Notes under the pieces: generated by a model
What the model was told of the DNA's origin: nothing
The model's input: only the letters and a program-made list of their open reading frames with translations
The model's database searches: none
DNA from: Zelonia costaricensis
Lineage: Eukaryota; Euglenozoa; Kinetoplastea; Trypanosomatida; Trypanosomatidae
Direction of reading: 5' to 3'
Length of the DNA stretch: 64,000 nucleotides
NCBI GenBank assembly: GCA_030849075.1
Contig: JASAOO010003508.1
Coordinates: 19,591 to 83,590 of the forward strand
Translations under genes and position numbers: made by a program
Shown: positions 31,197 to 39,439 of the stretch, one piece after another
Layout of the letters: every line of letters begins with the position of its first letter
Numbering within the stretch: the stretch's first letter is position 1

Positions 31197-31691
31197 TTAC
31201 TGCTTAAGCGACGCAAACTCCTTCAGCAAGGCCTCTACCTCGGCGTCGACGTTCTCAACCCTGGCGACGTTCTTGCGCTCGTAGACCTCGACGTAGCGGT
31301 CATTGCGGTTAACGACGATAACGCCGTCGCCGACGATCACCTGATTCCGCGGCGGCACCGAGCCCGCGGAGTCCGCCACGAAGGTGACGTCCGCGGTGCG
31401 GGTCGTGGCCTCGGAGTCTGCGACAGACTCGTTACTGTCGGGCAGCGACGCAGACGAGCGCTTCGTCCGCTTCGACTTCGTGCCGCGCTTGTTGGTGCGA
31501 CTCAGCATACGGTACAGCTTGCGGAGAATGACGAAGTACATCGCCCACGCCCAGTATTTGCGGAAAAAGGCAATGAGCACCGGGAAAACGGTGCGGGCGA
31601 GCTGGGAGGGGCTCAGCGTGGCCAGGTGGTTGCGCACAGCCACGATGGCGGCCGGCAGCTGGTCCGAAACAACGTCGGTGTAGAGCGACAT
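31197..31691 (-). CDS. Small conserved-looking protein, one membrane segment
   Basis: 164 residues from the ATG at 31691. This start lies about 30 nt after a strong splice-acceptor candidate; the 48-codon upstream extension reads as Ser/Leu text from the pyrimidine tract and is rejected. Residues about 35-60 ('VFPVLIAFFRKYWAWAMYFVIL') form one amphipathic or membrane helix, followed by a basic Lys/Arg/Ser stretch 'RGTKSKRTKRSSA'. The C-terminal half is mixed and ends in a short coil 'VDAEVEALLKEFASLKQ'. I recognise no family. A membrane-bound adaptor would fit the layout, but that is inference. Confidence 0.65.
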   Translation of the reverse strand: MSLYTDVVSDQLPAAIVAVRNHLATLSPSQLARTVFPVLIAFFRKYWAWAMYFVILRKLYRMLSRTNKRGTKSKRTKRSSASLPDSNESVADSEATTRTADVTFVADSAGSVPPRNQVIVGDGVIVVNRNDRYVEVYERKNVARVENVDAEVEALLKEFASLKQ

Positions 31692-32611
31692 GGTCAGGTA
31701 CAGTGCTGAAACTGATAGACTACGCCACGATCGAGGAGAGAGAGAAAGAGAGAGATGGAGAGGGAGAGAGAGAGGAAGAGAGGTAGATACACAGGTACGC
31801 TGGCAGGGAGAGGGAGAGAAGCATAAGCCGGGCACGGGCGGAAGAAAGCAAGCGACACACTAGTGCGCCTCGTGAGAAGTCGACCTTGCAGAGATTACCG
31901 GCGCCGTGCGTCTCACACATCCATCTGCCGCTCACATGACCAAACGGTATCACGCGCGGGGGTTGTCGTGCTTTTGCGAAGGCGGTTAGAGTCATAGAGG
32001 TTGAAAGGTCGAAGATATATTCGAGGTTCAGGGAAGGCACGACAGGGCAAAAAGGGGTATTGCGAAAGCGACACGTGCCACACATACACACATCACCGAC
32101 TTCACCGTCACGGCGCCTCTTTCGTTTCGCGGTGCCGCCACCAAACGTGGTAGAGTGGCGACGAGTTCGAAGCGCAATTCGCATGTGCGAAGGTGACACC
32201 GCGGGAAGATTGAGAAACAGCGAATGAAGCAAAAACGGGAAAATACACGCACCAGAAGAATCATCAATGAGAGTACACACATGCACGCAATGTGAGTCGC
32301 AAAAAAGGAGAATGGTATACGGTCTAAGCGGAGCAGCCGTCACTCCCGAACGTGGTGCCCTCTAGTCTCTTGCGCGACTCAACTCCCACACAGACACGAA
32401 GGAGAAGAAGCAGGAGTCCGAGTGTCAACGTTGCGGCGCACACGTGCCCGCCGCGCGAGCGGAAGTCACCAGTGATGCAGCGGTACTTCTACAAAAGGGG
32501 AGCGCCGTTGAGACGCAACCAAACAAAGCGGCAAAGGAAATGCCAAATGCTGAGTGCGGCCTGCCGCTGAAAACGGCTTGCTTCACCGTTGATCGTCTCT
32601 GCGCGAGGCGT
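31692..32611. other. Intergenic region
   Basis: Includes the very strong CT-rich tract at 31733-31785 (sense) and otherwise nothing recognised. Confidence 0.65.
31720..31785 (-). promoter_or_regulatory. Candidate spliced-leader acceptor for the 164-residue gene
   Basis: A pyrimidine-rich tract of about 50 bases in the sense strand (31733-31785, mostly CT repeats) is followed by the first AG at 31721-31720, about 28 nt before the ATG at 31691. The best-looking acceptor in the window; it supports both the gene and its start. Confidence 0.65.
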
Positions 32612-33580
32612 CTATCGCGTCTGCACGTACGCGCGGCAGCAGGAGTTCAGGTGAACAAAGTAGTCGATGACGCGAGTCCAGTTGTCAAAGTCGTCCTGCG
32701 TCGCCGCAATGAACGTCACGTAGAACTTCTCAGGAGAGGCGCAATGCAGCGTGAAGGCGCGCTTGCTGGACTCCTCGAGCTTCTTGCTCCCATCGGTGCA
32801 CGTGATTTTGCCCGAGCGCTTGAGGAACCGCTCGCGCTCTACCGGCTCGAGACCGAAGCTCAGCGAGACTATGAAGGAGAGGGGTATGTACCCATCAATG
32901 ACGGCGCGGTCATCTGGGTTGAAGATTGCCACGCTCGCCTCGTCCGCCTCGTTGCTGTGCAAGAGGCGCAGCGCGGTGCCGCAGCGGATCGGCGAGTTCG
33001 GCTTTTCGTTGAAAACGTAAAGACGGTTGCCGTTCTGGATTGCCTCGAAGGACCTCTCCACCTTTGAAGACACGAGCGGACGCTGCCGGACGGGAAACAG
33101 GGGCCAAACAGAGAGCACGTAGACGGCAAAGGCTGCTGTGGACTCACCGTAGCCCTGCACCTTCAGCGTCGTGGCGAGGGAGCCCTCGAGGCGCCGCGCA
33201 CTGCGGCCGAGCGGTGCGTTCCGCGACCCGTTTTCTTCTTCATTGCCCGGGAGCGAGAAGAGGGAGGAACACTGGTCGACAACCTCGTGGATGCGTGAGA
33301 GCCGGCACCGCTGCAGGAAGCGCTGTTCTTTCTTGGTTCTGTAGGCAACGTGCGAGTACACGTTCCACACATCCAACGGCGTGTCCTGATCGTAGGGGAT
33401 GCTGACGGTTTCTGTGTCATCGGCGAAGGACACATGTCGGCGCTTTGGGCGAGCTGTCTGCGAGGTGGGAGCTGGCTTCGGCTGCTGCACAATTGACTGA
33501 GCGGCCGCCGGCTCTGGCTCCTTGGCTAGCTTGGCAGGGCCCCGCTTGTTCGGCGGCGCCGCCGCGTTCTTGGACGCCAT
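32612..33580 (-). CDS. Uncharacterised protein with a possible PH-like C-terminal domain
   Basis: 322 residues from the ATG at 33580 (MASKNAAAPP); a 39-codon extension upstream overlaps the presumed leader and is rejected. The first 70 residues are basic and Ala/Pro-rich. The rest looks folded and includes 'SIPYDQDTPLDVWNVYSHVAYRTKKEQRFLQRC', a long beta-rich middle, and a last 60 residues in which strand patterns and a final helix ('DDFDNWTRVIDYFVHL') resemble the end of a PH or PH-like domain. No lipid-binding motif is obvious. Possible phosphoinositide or protein adaptor; this is a weak structural inference. Confidence 0.7.
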   Translation of the reverse strand: MASKNAAAPPNKRGPAKLAKEPEPAAAQSIVQQPKPAPTSQTARPKRRHVSFADDTETVSIPYDQDTPLDVWNVYSHVAYRTKKEQRFLQRCRLSRIHEVVDQCSSLFSLPGNEEENGSRNAPLGRSARRLEGSLATTLKVQGYGESTAAFAVYVLSVWPLFPVRQRPLVSSKVERSFEAIQNGNRLYVFNEKPNSPIRCGTALRLLHSNEADEASVAIFNPDDRAVIDGYIPLSFIVSLSFGLEPVERERFLKRSGKITCTDGSKKLEESSKRAFTLHCASPEKFYVTFIAATQDDFDNWTRVIDYFVHLNSCCRAYVQTR

Positions 33581-33664
33581 AGTGGGCGCTGTGAGACGTG
33601 GTCGCGTGAGAGAGTCGGCGTCAGGGCGTGGTTGCACTTCTGTGAGGAGCCGTTCCTGTGGACT

Positions 33665-33698
33665 CTGTGCGGCGAAAAAGGAGGAGGAAAGGGGCAAA
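33665..33698 (-). promoter_or_regulatory. Candidate spliced-leader acceptor for the PH-like gene
   Basis: The sense strand has a C/T tract at about 33676-33698 followed by the first AG at 33666-33665, about 85 nt before the ATG at 33580. This argues against the longer N-terminal extension, whose start would lie inside the tract. Confidence 0.5.
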
Positions 33699-33719
33699 GT
33701 AGAAGCTTAGCAGGAGAAG

Positions 33720-34330
33720 GTGCGGCACAAAAGCCGCTTTTTATCAGGGCCGTCCTTGTCGAGGCGACGCCGGCGGTGTTCTGGCTGATTGGGTGCGGCG
33801 CTGCGCGCTGCTTTCCGGGCCCCATTGCGTTTGTGAGGGGCTGGGCGCGCGGCGTGGGGCTCGTGGGCCACGCCACGGTGTTTGCCCATGGGTTTTCGCC
33901 CGGCTGCGGCTTGGTGGCCAGCGGAGGGGGGGGGGGGCCCCCCTTCGTCACGGGGGGGGGGGGGGGGGTCGGTTGGCCGCTTCGGGGCGGCCCAGCCGCT
34001 GCGCCTGGGCGCTTGGGGATGGCCCACGCGGGCTGTCCCGCGGGGCAGGGGAATGCTGGGGGGGGGGAGGAGGAGGGCCGGTGGGCCTGTCAGGGGGGCG
34101 GGTAGGGCGGGGCCCAGGGCCGCTACGCGGCGGGGGTGTTCGGGTGTGGGGTTGCCATGTCCGCTGGGTGGGTTTGCGGTGGCCGCGGTGGGGGTGATGG
34201 CGTTCGGCTGTTTTTTCTTTGCTTCTTTCACGGGGGAGCGGGTGGGGCATACAGAAAAGAAAAACGGGGAAAACAACGTGCGCCGGCGCGCGGCGGTGGT
34301 GGTGAACGGCGGCGGGTTCAAGGGGCGTTT
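33720..34330. other. G+C-rich island with G homopolymers
   Basis: Base composition and texture differ from other spacers: long runs of G (about 33929-33939 and 33950-33967), many GGGC/GCGG blocks and almost no A/G-only tracts until about 34210. It could be a genuine G-quadruplex-prone spacer or a poorly resolved stretch of assembly. Confidence 0.6.
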
Positions 34331-34361
34331 TTAACCCCGCCTCGGCAACGGCTGAGGGGGG

Positions 34362-35543
34362 CTAACGGAGCAGCGCCGAGCGGGAGCGCAGCTCGAGCCG
34401 GAGGTGTCCGATTATCTTCTCTTCCTCCTCCAATCCGCGCTCGATGGCGGCCTTCTTCTTGCGGTCCGCCACGGTGCGCGTGCGCATCCGCTCGATGCGC
34501 TCCAGCTGCGTCGTCAGCTCGTCGCGCGTCTGACTGTGCTCGAGCAGCTGCGCCTCCAGCCCCTGCACCGCCGCCTCGCGCTCCTGCCGCGACTGCTGCT
34601 GCTGAACGGTGGCCTCCTGCGCCGCGACGGCTCGCATCTGGCTGCGCGTGGCGGGCATGCCGCCCTGCGCGGGCATGTGCCCTCCGGTGCCGCCCCAATG
34701 CCCGCCCTGTGCTGACGTGTGCGGCGTCATCAAGAGTGATTCGTTCTCTCGGTCGTAGGAGGCGCCGTGCGAGGAGGCGTAGCTGCGCTGCGAGTGCTGC
34801 ACCGGGTCGGCGACTCGGTAGCCACCGCTCATGTCGATGCTGCGCACCGGCGGCAGCGGGGACTCCTCGCCCATGAAGTGGTGCGGTGTCGCGTTCGGGT
34901 CGCGGCGGAACGAGTGGTGCGCGGAACTGCGTGGCGCCTCGGGCGTCGCGCTCACCGCGGCAGGGGCGGCAGCGGTGTACAGCGCGCTGGACTCGACCGA
35001 GTCGCCGTGGCTGAAGGTTGGCGCGCGTGGCAGAGTTGGCCGGCGCATCAGCTCCTCCACCTCCTTCTCGAGTGTCTCGACTCGGTTGCCGAGGGCGGCG
35101 CTGCGCTCTTTCTCCTGATGCAGCTGCCACTCGGCGTTTTCCTTCTCGAAGGTGAGGCTGCGCACGCGCGACTCGAGCTTCGTCTGTGCGGTGGTGAGTC
35201 GGTTGTTCTCCTTGTTCGCCTCCTCCAGCTCAGCGCGGAGCAGCTCAATGTAGGTCTCGTACTCATCGTCGACAACCTGGCCGTTGCCACGCGGAGTGGG
35301 GCTCACGACCGACAGCGGGATTTCGGTGCTCACGGCGCACCCGCCCCTCGACACCTCGCTTGGCCGCCGGTAGGCAGAAGTAAAGGACGCGATGGAGGGC
35401 GGCATTGGGGCGCACGTGCCGAGCACTTCGCCGCCCGCCGACGCACCGCCGTCGTCGCCGCCGCCGTTCGACACAATTTCGGCGTAGCAGATGTCGTTCT
35501 CGTCGTCGGCGAACGGGTCCTCGTAGTACTTGGGCGAGAACAT
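34362..35543 (-). CDS. Coiled-coil protein, unknown function
   Basis: 393 residues from the ATG at 35543. An acidic, Gly/Ser-rich N terminus leads to a coiled coil at about 92-168 with regular heptads ('LLRAELEEANKENNRL'). A Ser/Pro/His-rich central linker (170-300) follows, then a second coil to the C terminus rich in Gln/Glu/Arg with 'RKKKAAIERGLEEEEKIIG'. The two-coil plan resembles cytoskeletal or basal-body proteins of trypanosomatids, but I recognise no family. Microtubule or centriole association is only a guess. Confidence 0.75.
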   Translation of the reverse strand: MFSPKYYEDPFADDENDICYAEIVSNGGGDDGGASAGGEVLGTCAPMPPSIASFTSAYRRPSEVSRGGCAVSTEIPLSVVSPTPRGNGQVVDDEYETYIELLRAELEEANKENNRLTTAQTKLESRVRSLTFEKENAEWQLHQEKERSAALGNRVETLEKEVEELMRRPTLPRAPTFSHGDSVESSALYTAAAPAAVSATPEAPRSSAHHSFRRDPNATPHHFMGEESPLPPVRSIDMSGGYRVADPVQHSQRSYASSHGASYDRENESLLMTPHTSAQGGHWGGTGGHMPAQGGMPATRSQMRAVAAQEATVQQQQSRQEREAAVQGLEAQLLEHSQTRDELTTQLERIERMRTRTVADRKKKAAIERGLEEEEKIIGHLRLELRSRSALLR

Positions 35544-35988
35544 GGCTACAGCTCAACGAGTGGGGGGGGGGGGACCTTAAGGGGGAGGGAAAGGCGAGGT
35601 GGCGAGTAGGTGCAGGCCGTCTCTGCACGTGTGCGTTTGTGTGTGTGTGTGTGCGTTTGGTTGAGTCGATGTAGACCTGTTCAATGCTGAGGGAAGGGCA
35701 GAGGGCCCGGGGGGGGTGGGTGAGGGAGTTGTGCGCGACTACTGCAGCTGCGTGCAACTGCGCAGAGACAAGCGGGTGGGCGGTCGAAGACGGGGTGCGG
35801 AAGCGAAAGGAATGCACCGTCATCGATTGTAGAGTGCTCCCAGCGAAAGGCAGTGCGGCGTCACACGCTCGCAGTGTCGGAGAGCTCCGCTCACGTGTCG
35901 GCATTTCTTTAACCCTCAGAATCTGTTCTCGGTCCGCAGCAGCAGTAAGCAACGGTGTTGCATTCCTCTAGTGAGGCAGAACCGTCCC
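35544..35988. other. Short intergenic region
   Basis: Contains G-runs near 35561-35572, a short GT repeat at about 35639-35653, and nothing gene-like. Confidence 0.65.
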
Positions 35989-36945
35989 CTACATGGGTGG
36001 GGGCGGGAGGTTGTAGCGGGCGATGAGCATGTCGATCGAGCTCTGAATCATCTCCAGCTCGCCGCGCAGCTTGGCTGCCGCCGCGGCCTCCTTTTCCTCA
36101 TAGTCGTGCATGTGCTGGCGGTAGGGCCGGCCGTCGACACCGAGACCGAAGCCCGGCGGCACCGGCACAGCGGGCGGCATTGCCCATCGCGAGTAGCCGC
36201 CACCGGTGTACGGCGAGGGCGCATAGGGGCCAGGGTAGTAGGCGCCGTACGGCATGGGCAGCGGGTCGGTCTGCGTGCCCACCGTCGTGACTGTTTGTGT
36301 GCCCCGGTCCACCACCATGACCTCGACCGCCTCGTACACCGGGCCGCTGACGCCGGGGCCGAGGCCTTGCATCGTTTTCTCGATTTCGGGAAGGTGGCTC
36401 GACTCGGTGGCGGTGTCGGTGCGTGTCATCTCCGTCAGCGGCCGCGTCTGCGCTCCGCTTGGGGATGTCGCGCTTGTGCCGGCGAGGCTGCCACCGCCGC
36501 CTCCCAGCACCGCCGGCGCCCACGCCGACTGCGCCACAGGCTGCATCGAGGTGAGAGTGGCGCCGAAGGGGAAGTGGCTACGGTCCGGTGCCGCGGCCAG
36601 CGGCCAGACCGGGCTAGCAGACGTGGGGCTCGACGATGCCGACGTCGCCTTGGCGACTGCGTCGGTTCCGAGTAAGCGCAGCATCTTTTCCCGCGTCTCG
36701 TCCTGCCGGCCGTACAGGCCGCTGGTGGGGTGCCCTGTTGGCCGCGACGTCGGTGGGGTGTGGGCGGAGGCAAAGCTACCCGACCCCGACGCCACCCCGC
36801 CGCTCTGACGCGCGACGCTGTCTTTGCGTGAACCGCTGGAGCGCTCGCCGCTGATGCTCCCCGCCTGCTGCCCGCCACCACCACCTCCTTCGTCCGAGGA
36901 TGAGGAAGAGGATGAGTCCTCGAGCCACTGGTCCAGCGTCTTCAT
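35989..36945 (-). CDS. Low-complexity protein with a conserved-looking N-terminal motif
   Basis: 318 residues from the ATG at 36945, which begins MKTLDQWLEDSSSSSSSDE; a 26-codon upstream extension is rejected as leader. The start is an amphipathic helix plus a poly-Ser/acidic casein-kinase-2-like run and a Gly run. The middle is Ser/Thr/Ala-rich, with short ordered islands such as 'RQDETREKMLRLLGTD' and 'VYEAVEVMVVDRGTQTVTTV'. Residues about 230-290 are Pro/Tyr/Gly-rich, and the C terminus is a helix ending 'IDMLIARYNLPPPPM'. No family recognised. The motif islands inside disorder suggest a scaffold or phosphoprotein. Confidence 0.7.
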   Translation of the reverse strand: MKTLDQWLEDSSSSSSSDEGGGGGGQQAGSISGERSSGSRKDSVARQSGGVASGSGSFASAHTPPTSRPTGHPTSGLYGRQDETREKMLRLLGTDAVAKATSASSSPTSASPVWPLAAAPDRSHFPFGATLTSMQPVAQSAWAPAVLGGGGGSLAGTSATSPSGAQTRPLTEMTRTDTATESSHLPEIEKTMQGLGPGVSGPVYEAVEVMVVDRGTQTVTTVGTQTDPLPMPYGAYYPGPYAPSPYTGGGYSRWAMPPAVPVPPGFGLGVDGRPYRQHMHDYEEKEAAAAAKLRGELEMIQSSIDMLIARYNLPPPPM

Positions 36946-38149
36946 CGGGTGGGATTGGAAGAGGGGGGGGGTGATGGTGGATGAGAAAACGCAATAACGC
37001 GGGTGATGATGCGTGCGGTGCACAGTGGACGGCTCTTTGCGTGTATGTGTTGGCTTGGGGTGTGCGTATGTGTGCTTGTGTATGCGGAACCCGGTGTGGG
37101 CCCTCTATGAGGAAGTGCGGATGCAGCTCTGATGTCGCCGCGGCCTTCTTCGCGCTGCGAGCGGCGGCTGAGGCAGAGACGATGCTAGTGGAGCATCCGA
37201 AGGGGAAGGGTGGGGGGTTGGGTTGGGAGAAGAGCAGTGCTGGCGAGTGAGAGCGGTGTGCGCCGGGTTGCGTGCGGGCTGGCGCTATTCCATGTGAGAC
37301 GGGAAACCAGTGTTTCGTGGTGAGAAGTAACCGTACGCGACTGGCGGAGTTAACGTGGTGGAAGGTGCCACCATGACAACGTTGCCACGGCGACCAGGAT
37401 GTACATGCACATCGAGTGAGAGGGAAAGCAAGCGCGCGCAAGCCGCCGGCTCTGCCACGGTAGTGCAAAGCAAACAGAATGAAAACAAACGCGCAAGAGA
37501 GGCACAGAGCACTGCACCACAGCTCGGTACACAAACGAGCACACGCAAGCTCACAAACAGCTTCACAAACGTCCGCATCAGCACAATGGAGGTGAGTTGC
37601 GCACTCCCAGGGGAGGCGCCTGCAGATGCAACACAATGCGCCACGACAGTGGCTGGAAAGCAAGTCTAAGGAAGACAGAGAGAGAGAGCCGGTGTCCGCC
37701 CTCTTCTCCCGCCACTCCCCCCCCCCACCACACCCCTCGCCCTCTCCGCTTAAGCAGCCCTCCTTTATCCCACTTCGATCGAAAGGAGACGAATCGCAAA
37801 AAAAAAAAAAAAAGAAAGGAAAGGAGGCAATCAGGCGGCAACGATGGGTGCGCACTCTGCCGCTGCGTATTCCCCGTTTGGCGGGCGAGAGGAAGAGTGG
37901 GTGGGTGTGAGGGGGGAGGGGGGGGGAGAGGGAAAGCGCCGTCACAGCAGGGGCAGACTTCACCACGAGCGGTGAGATTGGAAGAAAAAAAAAAAAAAGC
38001 GGGTCAGCAGCGGAGAGCGCGCCTGCAGGCGCGAGGATTGACATCCTTTGTACGCCGGCTTCCTCCCCGTCTACCCGTTTCTCTTTTCTTTTCTTTTTTT
38101 TTTTCTTTGCCGCCGCAGGAGGCGTCTTCTGTCTTTTTTTTTCGATCTT
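36946..38149. other. Intergenic region between RAB28 and the 318-residue gene
   Basis: No gene recognised. A-runs at about 37799-37813 and 37985-37998 are T-runs in the transcript; G-runs occur near 36963-36971 and 37914-37926. Confidence 0.6.
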
Positions 38150-38857
38150 TTACATGACGCTGCAGTCGTCGTTCTTAGACTTGGCTTTGGAAGTGCTCGT
38201 TGCCTGCAGTACCGGGACCCGCGGCGCCGCCTGCCGCTCCTCCGGCTTGCTCACCACGTTCGCCGTGACGCGGTCCGTGAGGTCGAGGTCCTGCTGCTTC
38301 ATCTCGACCCCAGCCAGCGTGGCGGCGATGCGGGTGAACATGGCATTCACGTGCTCGCCCGACTGCGCGGAGACGGTGCAGTGCGGGATGCTGAAGTTCT
38401 TGCTAAAGGCGTTCTGGTTCTCCTCCGTCACCTGCCGGTTCGGCAGATCCATCTTGTTGCCCACCAACACCATCTTCGGGAGGTGGGCCGCCGGCGACTC
38501 TGCAAACACCTTGTCCACGCACTCCTTCCAGTCGATGAGGTCCTTGAAGGAGTTGAGGTTGGTGGTGTCGTATACGAGGCACACGGCGTGGCAGCCGTGG
38601 ATGTAGTTGGCGAGCATCTTGCCGCCAAGCTGCTGGCCGCCGATGTCCCAAAGCTGCAGCGTGACGGCAGCGCGGCCGTGCGGCAGCTGCACCTTGCGCG
38701 AGTAGAAGTCGAGGCCAATGGTCTGCTTGTAGTTCTTGGCGAAGCCGCTATCGCAGAAGTGCCGAATGAGGGATGTCTTGCCCACCGCGCCGTTGCCGAG
38801 CACCACGACCTTGAACTGGGTCGTTCCTTCGTCGGAGTGGTCGCTGCCGCTGTCCAT
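38150..38857 (-). CDS. RAB28: Small GTPase RAB28
   Basis: 235 residues from the ATG at 38857; the much longer upstream frame is leader sequence. All G motifs are present: P-loop 'GNGAVGKTS' 21-29, switch I Thr46, 'WDIGGQ' 70-75, 'NKMD' 134-137 and 'SAQ' at 163-165. The WDIGGQ with a following 'LGGKMLANYIHG' in place of the usual WDTAGQE is a hallmark of RAB28. The protein ends in a CaaX box, CSVM, like the single-cysteine prenylation signal of RAB28 elsewhere. RAB28 is a BBSome/IFT-associated cargo at the cilium base in animals and has been linked to endosomal traffic in trypanosomes. Expected on endosomal or flagellar-pocket membranes. Confidence 0.93.
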   Translation of the reverse strand: MDSGSDHSDEGTTQFKVVVLGNGAVGKTSLIRHFCDSGFAKNYKQTIGLDFYSRKVQLPHGRAAVTLQLWDIGGQQLGGKMLANYIHGCHAVCLVYDTTNLNSFKDLIDWKECVDKVFAESPAAHLPKMVLVGNKMDLPNRQVTEENQNAFSKNFSIPHCTVSAQSGEHVNAMFTRIAATLAGVEMKQQDLDLTDRVTANVVSKPEERQAAPRVPVLQATSTSKAKSKNDDCSVM

Positions 38858-39439
38858 GACGGTGCGTCCGCTATTGCTGGTGGTGGTGCGGGGGATGTGT
38901 GAGGACGAGTAAGCAAGCGTGTTTACGCTGGGCTGTGATTGCCAACAGAAGCACACACACACAAAAAAATGAAGGACTCGGCGGAGGTAAGAAGCGAGTC
39001 GAATCGAAACTCCTGCACGTGTGGAGGACAAGGGCGAACACGTATGTGCGAGTTCAGGAGCGTGTAGGGGGAGAGAGAGAGCGCGTGTTGCGTAGCGGGG
39101 GAGATGGAAAGGAGAAACGGCACCAAACAAAAAACCCACGAAAAAAATCAAAACACGCACATGCGGCGTACCGTGGAGGGCCCTGTCGTGTCGTTGGGGT
39201 GCAACAGGGGCAAGAAGCGATGCCACAAGACACGCAATGAGGCAGCGGGACACGGCGCGTCCCTGTTGTTTCCTTGGGGGTGCGTTGTGTGGAGCCGTTG
39301 GGCATCACATGCGGTCGCCCAGGCGCCATGCGCAGGCAAGCAGTCCAGAATGGCAATAGCAAAACACCAAAACACCAAGCCTGAGGGGCAGGCGTCACTC
39401 TCAGCACCGGAGGCAGAGCTCCGTCAACGGGGCGCAGGA
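38858..39439. other. Intergenic region between the HSP100-like gene and RAB28
   Basis: Nothing gene-like. A CA/A-rich stretch around 38954-38968 (GT and T in the sense strand) may serve as the RAB28 splice signal. Confidence 0.6.

Larger units (their letters stand above)
33581..34361. other. Intergenic region with a G-rich island
   Basis: The part from about 33720 to 34330 is unusually G+C-rich, with runs of 10 or more G. No gene is supported. The part next to 33700 holds a candidate splice acceptor for the PH-like gene. Confidence 0.6.
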
